Made by a program: the position numbers and the translations under genes
The notes under the pieces: generated by a model
The model's input: the letters and a program-made list of their open reading frames with translations, nothing else
What the model was told of the DNA's origin: nothing
The model's database searches: none
DNA from: CAYQPF01 sp964419225
Lineage (GTDB): Bacteria; Cloacimonadota; Cloacimonadia; Cloacimonadales; CAYQPF01
Assembly (NCBI GenBank): GCA_964419225.1
Contig: CAYQPF010000174.1
Coordinates: 1 to 9,656, forward strand
Length of the DNA: 9,656 nucleotides
Direction: 5' to 3'
Shown: in pieces, positions 5,759 to 9,656 of the stretch
Layout of the letters: every line of letters begins with the position of its first letter
Numbering within the stretch: the first letter of the stretch is position 1

Positions 5759-6778
5759 ATGATGCTGCTTGAACCTTTGCAAATGCCCGATAAAGTGGAG
5801 TTTGAAAAAGAAACTTACAGTCCTACCTATGGTAAATGTGAAATTGGTCCCCTTGAACCGGGATACGCCACAACCCTGGGTAATTCCTTGAGAAGAGTCT
5901 TGCTTTCTTCCATTCAGGGTGCTGCAATCAGATTCGTCAGGATTGAAGGTTTACACCATGAATTTAGCCCAATTCCGGGTTCTGATTCAGATTTTATAGA
6001 TTTCATCTTAAGACTGAAACAATTAGTTCTGAAGATGGATACTTTAACTGAAACAAAAATTGTTCTTCATCACAAGGGCATTGGTGTAGTCACCGCTGCT
6101 GAAATCGAAGATGATGCTAATGTAAAAGTCATCAATAAAGATCTTGTACTTCTTGAAATGACAGAAGATACCGACCTTTATGTTGAAATGTGGGCAGGCA
6201 TCGGTAGAGGTTATATCCCTGCTGATGAACAAAATACAGATGATAAGCAAATCGGCTTTATTCCTATCGATTCCATCTATTCACCAGTTACTAAGGTTAA
6301 TTTCAACACCACTCATCAAAGAGTCGGTGAAAGAATTGACTATGATAAACTCATTATCGAGATTCATACTAACGGTGCGATAGATCCTAAAAATTCCCTT
6401 TACCTCTCAGGTAAGATCCTGAAAGATTTCTATGCAAAACTCGTGCTCTTCGAAAGAGAACCCGAATATGTAGAAGAAGTTGAGATGGATCCGGAATTGG
6501 AAAATATGGAAAAAATGCTCAATACCAATGTGAAAGAACTTGAATTAACTGTTAGATCTGCAAATTGTCTGCAAAATGCCAACATCGAAACTATTGGTGA
6601 ATTGATTAGCAAATCAGAAGCTGAAATGCTCAAATACAGAAACTTCGGTAAGAAGTCTCTTGATGAAATTGCAGCTCTTTTAGAAAAACTCAATTTGAAG
6701 TTAGGCGTTGATGTTGATTCTATCAGACAACAAATTGAAGATGCTAAAAATCGAATTAATATAAGAAGAAAAGGATAA
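5759..6778 (+). CDS. rpoA: RNA polymerase alpha subunit
   Basis: The alpha subunit dimerises to seed RNA polymerase assembly and contacts upstream promoter elements and activators. From ATG 5759 the product has 339 residues, close to the family norm. The N-terminal domain (about 1-232) has LEPGYATTLGNSLRRVLLSS, the dimer-interface motif, and EGLHHEFSPIPG. After an acidic linker (PEYVEEVEMDPELENMEK), the C-terminal domain (about 255-318) has LELTVRSANCLQNANIETIG and the helix-hairpin-helix GKKSLDEIAALLE; R266 in RSANCL corresponds to E. coli R265, which binds UP elements. An in-frame TTG at 5753 would add two residues but has no space for a ribosome binding site; ATG 5762 is also possible. rplQ follows after four bases. 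Confidence 0.97.
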   Translation: MMLLEPLQMPDKVEFEKETYSPTYGKCEIGPLEPGYATTLGNSLRRVLLSSIQGAAIRFVRIEGLHHEFSPIPGSDSDFIDFILRLKQLVLKMDTLTETKIVLHHKGIGVVTAAEIEDDANVKVINKDLVLLEMTEDTDLYVEMWAGIGRGYIPADEQNTDDKQIGFIPIDSIYSPVTKVNFNTTHQRVGERIDYDKLIIEIHTNGAIDPKNSLYLSGKILKDFYAKLVLFEREPEYVEEVEMDPELENMEKMLNTNVKELELTVRSANCLQNANIETIGELISKSEAEMLKYRNFGKKSLDEIAALLEKLNLKLGVDVDSIRQQIEDAKNRINIRRKG

Positions 6779-6782
6779 TATT

Positions 6783-7190
6783 ATGCGTCATAGACTCGTA
6801 GGAAGAAAATTCGGAAGAGAAGCTGACCACCGTAAAGCAATGCTTCACAATTTGGTTATCTCTCTGCTTTCACACGAAAGAATCACCACTACTGTTACCA
6901 AAGCCAAAGAAATGAGAACATTAGTGGACAGAATGATTACTTATGGAAAGAACGGTACTGTTCACCATAGAAGATTAGCTTTCGGTATCATTCATGATAG
7001 AACCCTCGTTAAGAAACTATTTGATGAAATCGCACCAAGATTCAAAGATAGAAACGGTGGTTATACCAGAATCATGAAAACCGGATTCCGCAAAGGAGAT
7101 AACGCTCCTTTAGCAATTATAGAACTCGTCGATAAGGAAGTTAAGGTAGTTGTTGATACTAATATCAAAACTGCTGATTTAAATAAATAA
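6783..7190 (+). CDS. rplQ: Large-subunit ribosomal protein L17
   Basis: L17 lies near the peptide exit tunnel rim of the 50S subunit. The 135-residue product begins with the highly conserved MRHRLVGRKFGREADHRKA, followed by LVISLLSHERITTTVTKAKE and the core RTLVDRMITYGKNG. After NGGYTRIMKTGFRKGDNAP comes the usual AIIELV strand, and then a tail of about 20 residues (KEVKVVVDTNIKTADLNK). Length is on the short-to-normal side. AAAAGGATA overlaps the rpoA end and serves as the binding site. It is the last gene of the array: its TAA is part of the base of a strong terminator. Confidence 0.97.
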   Translation: MRHRLVGRKFGREADHRKAMLHNLVISLLSHERITTTVTKAKEMRTLVDRMITYGKNGTVHHRRLAFGIIHDRTLVKKLFDEIAPRFKDRNGGYTRIMKTGFRKGDNAPLAIIELVDKEVKVVVDTNIKTADLNK

Positions 7191-7220
7191 GGCTGTCTTT
7201 GACAGCCTTTTCCCTTTTTT
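7189..7220 (+). terminator. Intrinsic terminator of the ribosomal array
   Basis: AAGGCTGTC (7189-7197) and GACAGCCTT (7201-7209) form a perfect 9-bp stem around a TTT loop, followed by T-rich sequence (TTTTCCCTTTTTT through 7220). The stem uses the last two bases of the rplQ stop codon. It is positioned to end the spc-alpha transcript. The next gene starts only three bases after the final T. Confidence 0.92.
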
Positions 7221-7223
7221 CAC

Positions 7224-8012
7224 ATGCTTTGCATAAGATTTTTAATAGGTCTGGGATTAGCATTTCTATGCTCAATATCCTGGGCCTTGGATCTTAATCT
7301 TCCGTCTTCTCCCTCTGCAAATGCACTTTCCGGACTTACTTCTCTGACAAACTCCCCTGGCAATTCCCTCAATAATCCTTCTTTAGCCTATCCTGGCCTC
7401 GAAATATCCACTGCCAATCTATACCAAATTAATGAAATAAAATTTCATAATTTAGCGGTTAGTACAAAATATAGTAAAATCTTTCTGAATATCACTGAGC
7501 AATATCTCGGCAATGAACTATATTATGAAAATCAAAATACTTTGAATCTGGGTTATACATGCAAGACCCTGAACTTTGGCATTGCCGGACGTTATATCTT
7601 TTCTCAGACAGAAAACTACGCTAACGTTAATGCAACCTTGCTCGATGTGGCCACTAATATTAAATTTGACCGCACCATTTGTCACCTCATTATCAAGAAT
7701 GTCACAGCTACTAAGGTCTCAGGCCTACAGTTACCTGTTTATCACATATGTGAAGTCTCACATCAACTTAATAAAACAATAACTCTTGCTGTAGGTGTGG
7801 AAAAACAGAACTCTCAGTCGCCCAGTTTCAAATTCGGTACCAAATATACTCTCAGTAAAAACTGTTCCATTTTACTAAGCACTCAAAATGAACCCTACAA
7901 GATAGGAACAGGTCTGGAAATAAAAGTAGGAAAATACGGTATGCATTACAGCATTAGTACTCATTCGTATCTCAATCCCACTCATTATGTTTCCTTGATC
8001 TATGCACTTTGA
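7224..8012 (+). CDS. Exported beta-rich protein, probable outer-membrane barrel
   Basis: I do not recognise a named family. The 262-residue product opens with a signal peptide (MLCIRFLIGLGLAFLCSISWA; likely cut after A21, with serine at -3). The cysteine at 16 follows leucine, so it is not a lipobox. Next comes ALSGLTSLTNSPGNSLNNPSL (33-53, read as LTNSPGNSLNNPSLAYPG), which resembles the 'asparagine-proline' stretch at the start of PorV/FadL-like barrels, then alternating strands to the end. The last 35 residues, with GTGLEIKVGKYG and H247-SYLNPTHYVSL, resemble the closing strands of FCB barrel proteins. It has four mature cysteines (113, 153, 176, 214), unusual for such proteins. No ribosome binding site precedes the ATG, but no other start would keep the signal peptide. 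It overlaps the next gene by 11 bases. Outer-membrane location is inference. Confidence 0.8.
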   Translation: MLCIRFLIGLGLAFLCSISWALDLNLPSSPSANALSGLTSLTNSPGNSLNNPSLAYPGLEISTANLYQINEIKFHNLAVSTKYSKIFLNITEQYLGNELYYENQNTLNLGYTCKTLNFGIAGRYIFSQTENYANVNATLLDVATNIKFDRTICHLIIKNVTATKVSGLQLPVYHICEVSHQLNKTITLAVGVEKQNSQSPSFKFGTKYTLSKNCSILLSTQNEPYKIGTGLEIKVGKYGMHYSISTHSYLNPTHYVSLIYAL

Positions 8013-9579
8013 GTTGGCCTTTGCTCTGATATTGATCAATTCACTTCTTTTTGCTGAACCCGATTTGTCCTACTATACCGATAGTGATGCTGCCGAGAAT
8101 CAATTACTTGTTTCCGAAGAACAAATGGATTCTGTTTATTTTGAGAATAAACATGCTTTCTCATTGAAAAATAACTACTACCAAAGAGATACTACAAAGT
8201 CCTATACGTTCAAAAGTGATTTCCTTTATAAACAGGCAAAGGCAGGATTTTATTACAAAGATCAATTTAATACTCATTTGCAATATCATAATCAATTTCT
8301 GGCTTTGGATTTTAATGCACACAATACCTTACTTATTGGTGATTTCTCTCCCCGGATCGGTACAGGACTTCTATTTAATCAGAACCGTTATCAAACCATC
8401 AGCAGTGTAAATACGCCTTTTGCTTTTTCCAATACGATCAAACCTCAAAGGTCACTTCTTCTGAGTAATAAATATCAGGGTGTGGTATTCTCAGGAAGTT
8501 ATCAAAAACTCAGTTATATGCTCTTCTCTTCGATTCAGATGTTCCCGTTTCAGGAAGAGAATTTTATGATTACAGAAGTGGATTATTCAAAACCTGCAAA
8601 TCTGACGAATAGAGAGGGTATGACGGAATCCATCAATAGTGTATCTCTTGCCTTCAACAACGCCAATATCAGTGCTTATTTTATGCCGGGTTATCAGAGC
8701 TTTGACAGGAATTTCCTTGATGAGAGAATTTCAAAAAATAATCTCTACCATCTCTTAGGAATCAAGTATGGAAATCCCTACGCAAATGTTTGGTTTGAAA
8801 GAGCAGAAATCTTCAGCAAAGAAGCATTTCAGACAGGGCTGAATTTGTGTTCTGATAATTTCAGTCAGACTTTAACTCATATAAGAACAAATGACTTCTT
8901 CAGATCGTTCCGAAAAACTGCTTTTACCCCGGAAAAATTAGACAGTGATATCCGCATCTGGAATTATTCTGCATTATTCAAGCAAGTAAAATGGAAAGGT
9001 AAAATTATTGTGGAGCAGGAAGAAAGAGTAAAAACAGATTTGATAAATGGGTTACCATTGAGAAAAATTACTTTCTCACCTGTTATTGATTTTGTAAATA
9101 ATCAGGATGTCTATACTGTGGGTGGGTTGAGCAGGTATTTCGAAGAATATAAAGAACTCAATTCCCTCAGTAAGAATTACAATTTCAGTCTGAACAGTTT
9201 GCATCTGTCCTGGAATCGAAAAATGGCAGCTCAGTCAGGCTTCAGATTCGGGCTTGTAGGTCAACAGTTGCGGTGTTTGAACGGTCATTACAAAACCCGG
9301 AGCATTCTGTTTTATAATCAGATTCATACAGAAGTGTTGGGTAATTATATTTCTGTGGAAGTATCTTCCTGGAAAAATGGCAGTCCTTTATATAAAGTAA
9401 GCAGTTCATCATCCAATGCTCCTACTTTGGAAGAAGTATCAGGAGATGGGGTAGAACTTGATTTATCTTTAAAACGAAAAGTATTTAAGCATTTAAATCT
9501 TCAGGCATCTGCCTCAGAAAAACTAACCCTGAATAATTATATTACTTCATTTTCCGTATCAGTAGATTGGAAGGATTGA
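8002..9579 (+). CDS. Exported 525-residue protein, probable outer-membrane beta-barrel
   Basis: Function not recognised. Residues 1-18 (MHFELAFALILINSLLFA) form a hydrophobic leader with a plausible cut before EPDLS, though it lacks the usual N-terminal lysine or arginine. The rest is rich in aromatic and polar residues in alternating strands, as in large outer-membrane barrels. Residues 110-125 (LLIGDFSPRIGTGLLF) resemble the 'GD-x-x-x-x-x-G-x-G-L' segment I recall from FCB proteins annotated as helix-hairpin-helix (ComEA-like) proteins with a barrel; no helix-hairpin-helix repeat is visible here, so it would be barrel only. ATG 8002 is the first start after an in-frame stop at 7996; TTG 8014 is less likely. 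There is no clear ribosome binding site, and the 11-base overlap with the upstream gene suggests coupled translation. The C-terminus ends SVDWKD without a terminal phenylalanine. Confidence 0.8.
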   Translation: MHFELAFALILINSLLFAEPDLSYYTDSDAAENQLLVSEEQMDSVYFENKHAFSLKNNYYQRDTTKSYTFKSDFLYKQAKAGFYYKDQFNTHLQYHNQFLALDFNAHNTLLIGDFSPRIGTGLLFNQNRYQTISSVNTPFAFSNTIKPQRSLLLSNKYQGVVFSGSYQKLSYMLFSSIQMFPFQEENFMITEVDYSKPANLTNREGMTESINSVSLAFNNANISAYFMPGYQSFDRNFLDERISKNNLYHLLGIKYGNPYANVWFERAEIFSKEAFQTGLNLCSDNFSQTLTHIRTNDFFRSFRKTAFTPEKLDSDIRIWNYSALFKQVKWKGKIIVEQEERVKTDLINGLPLRKITFSPVIDFVNNQDVYTVGGLSRYFEEYKELNSLSKNYNFSLNSLHLSWNRKMAAQSGFRFGLVGQQLRCLNGHYKTRSILFYNQIHTEVLGNYISVEVSSWKNGSPLYKVSSSSSNAPTLEEVSGDGVELDLSLKRKVFKHLNLQASASEKLTLNNYITSFSVSVDWKD

Positions 9580-9586
9580 TGAACAA

Positions 9587-9614
9587 AGGGTGCAATCTCT
9601 TGCACCCTAATTTA
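9587..9614 (+). terminator. Probable terminator after the exported pair
   Basis: AGGGTGCAA (9587-9595) and TTGCACCCT (9600-9608) form a perfect 9-bp stem with a TCTC loop, eight bases after the last stop codon. The following AATTTA is only weakly T-rich, so termination may be partial, or the element may be bidirectional. Confidence 0.7.
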
Positions 9615-9656
9615 TCACACGTCACTCATTACTCGTCACAAGTTACTTCATTAGTA
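9615..9656. repeat. Degenerate short repeat at window edge
   Basis: Two imperfect 14-base units adjoin: GTCACTCATTACTC (9621-9634) and GTCACAAGTTACTT (9635-9648), identical at 10 of 14 positions. TCACAC before them and CATTAGTA after them continue the same T-C-A-C / T-T-A-C-T flavour. The element runs into the window edge, so its full length is unknown. No gene is seen here. Confidence 0.4.

Noticed and set aside
7199..7239. TTGACA (7199-7204) with TAAGAT (7234-7239) as a promoter for the exported pair
   Set aside because: The spacing is 29 bases, far from about 17, and TTGACA is simply part of the terminator loop and stem.
7269..7275. Lipoprotein signal at cysteine 16 of the first exported protein
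   Set aside because: The residues before the cysteine (A-F-L) do not fit a lipobox, which needs a small residue at -1; an ordinary cut after A21 fits better.
7576..8410. Small + strand frames inside the two exported-protein genes (7576-7782 and 8216-8410)
   Set aside because: They are out-of-frame shadows of longer open frames with signal peptides and have no binding sites.

Overview
The window looks like a piece of chromosome from an AT-rich Gram-negative bacterium. It holds the distal half of the spc ribosomal-protein operon fused to the alpha operon, followed by two genes for exported, beta-rich proteins. All genes are on the + strand. No plasmid, phage, CRISPR, tRNA or rRNA feature was seen.

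Layout. Bases 2-7190 form a tightly packed co-directional array: rplF (3' part only), rplR, rpsE, rpmD, rplO, secY, map, infA, rpmJ, rpsM, rpsK, rpsD, rpoA, rplQ. Gaps run from a 1-base overlap to 27 bases. A strong intrinsic terminator at 7189-7220 closes the array. Bases 7224-9579 carry two overlapping, unnamed genes whose products have signal peptides and look like outer-membrane beta-barrels. A second hairpin at 9587-9614 follows them, and then a short degenerate repeat runs into the window edge.

How the genes work together. The array supplies large-subunit proteins (L6, L18, L30, L15, L36, L17), small-subunit proteins (S5, S13, S11, S4), initiation factor 1, the RNA polymerase alpha subunit, the SecY channel, and the aminopeptidase that trims initiator methionine. 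This is a core growth-rate-controlled module of translation, transcription and export. The two downstream genes are probably a separate unit, or depend on readthrough of the terminator.

Organism. Three things point to the FCB side of the tree: secY is followed directly by map with no adk, the SecY C5 loop reads G-R-K-P-G, and the downstream barrel proteins resemble FCB types. Clear GGAGG-type ribosome binding sites argue against typical Bacteroidota. A lineage such as Cloacimonadota, Marinimicrobia or Fibrobacterota is my best guess, by inference only. The ribosomal part is ordinary. The points worth attention are the downstream exported pair and its odd start, the repeated use of TTG starts, a hairpin over the rpmD stop codon, and an apparent insertion in L6.
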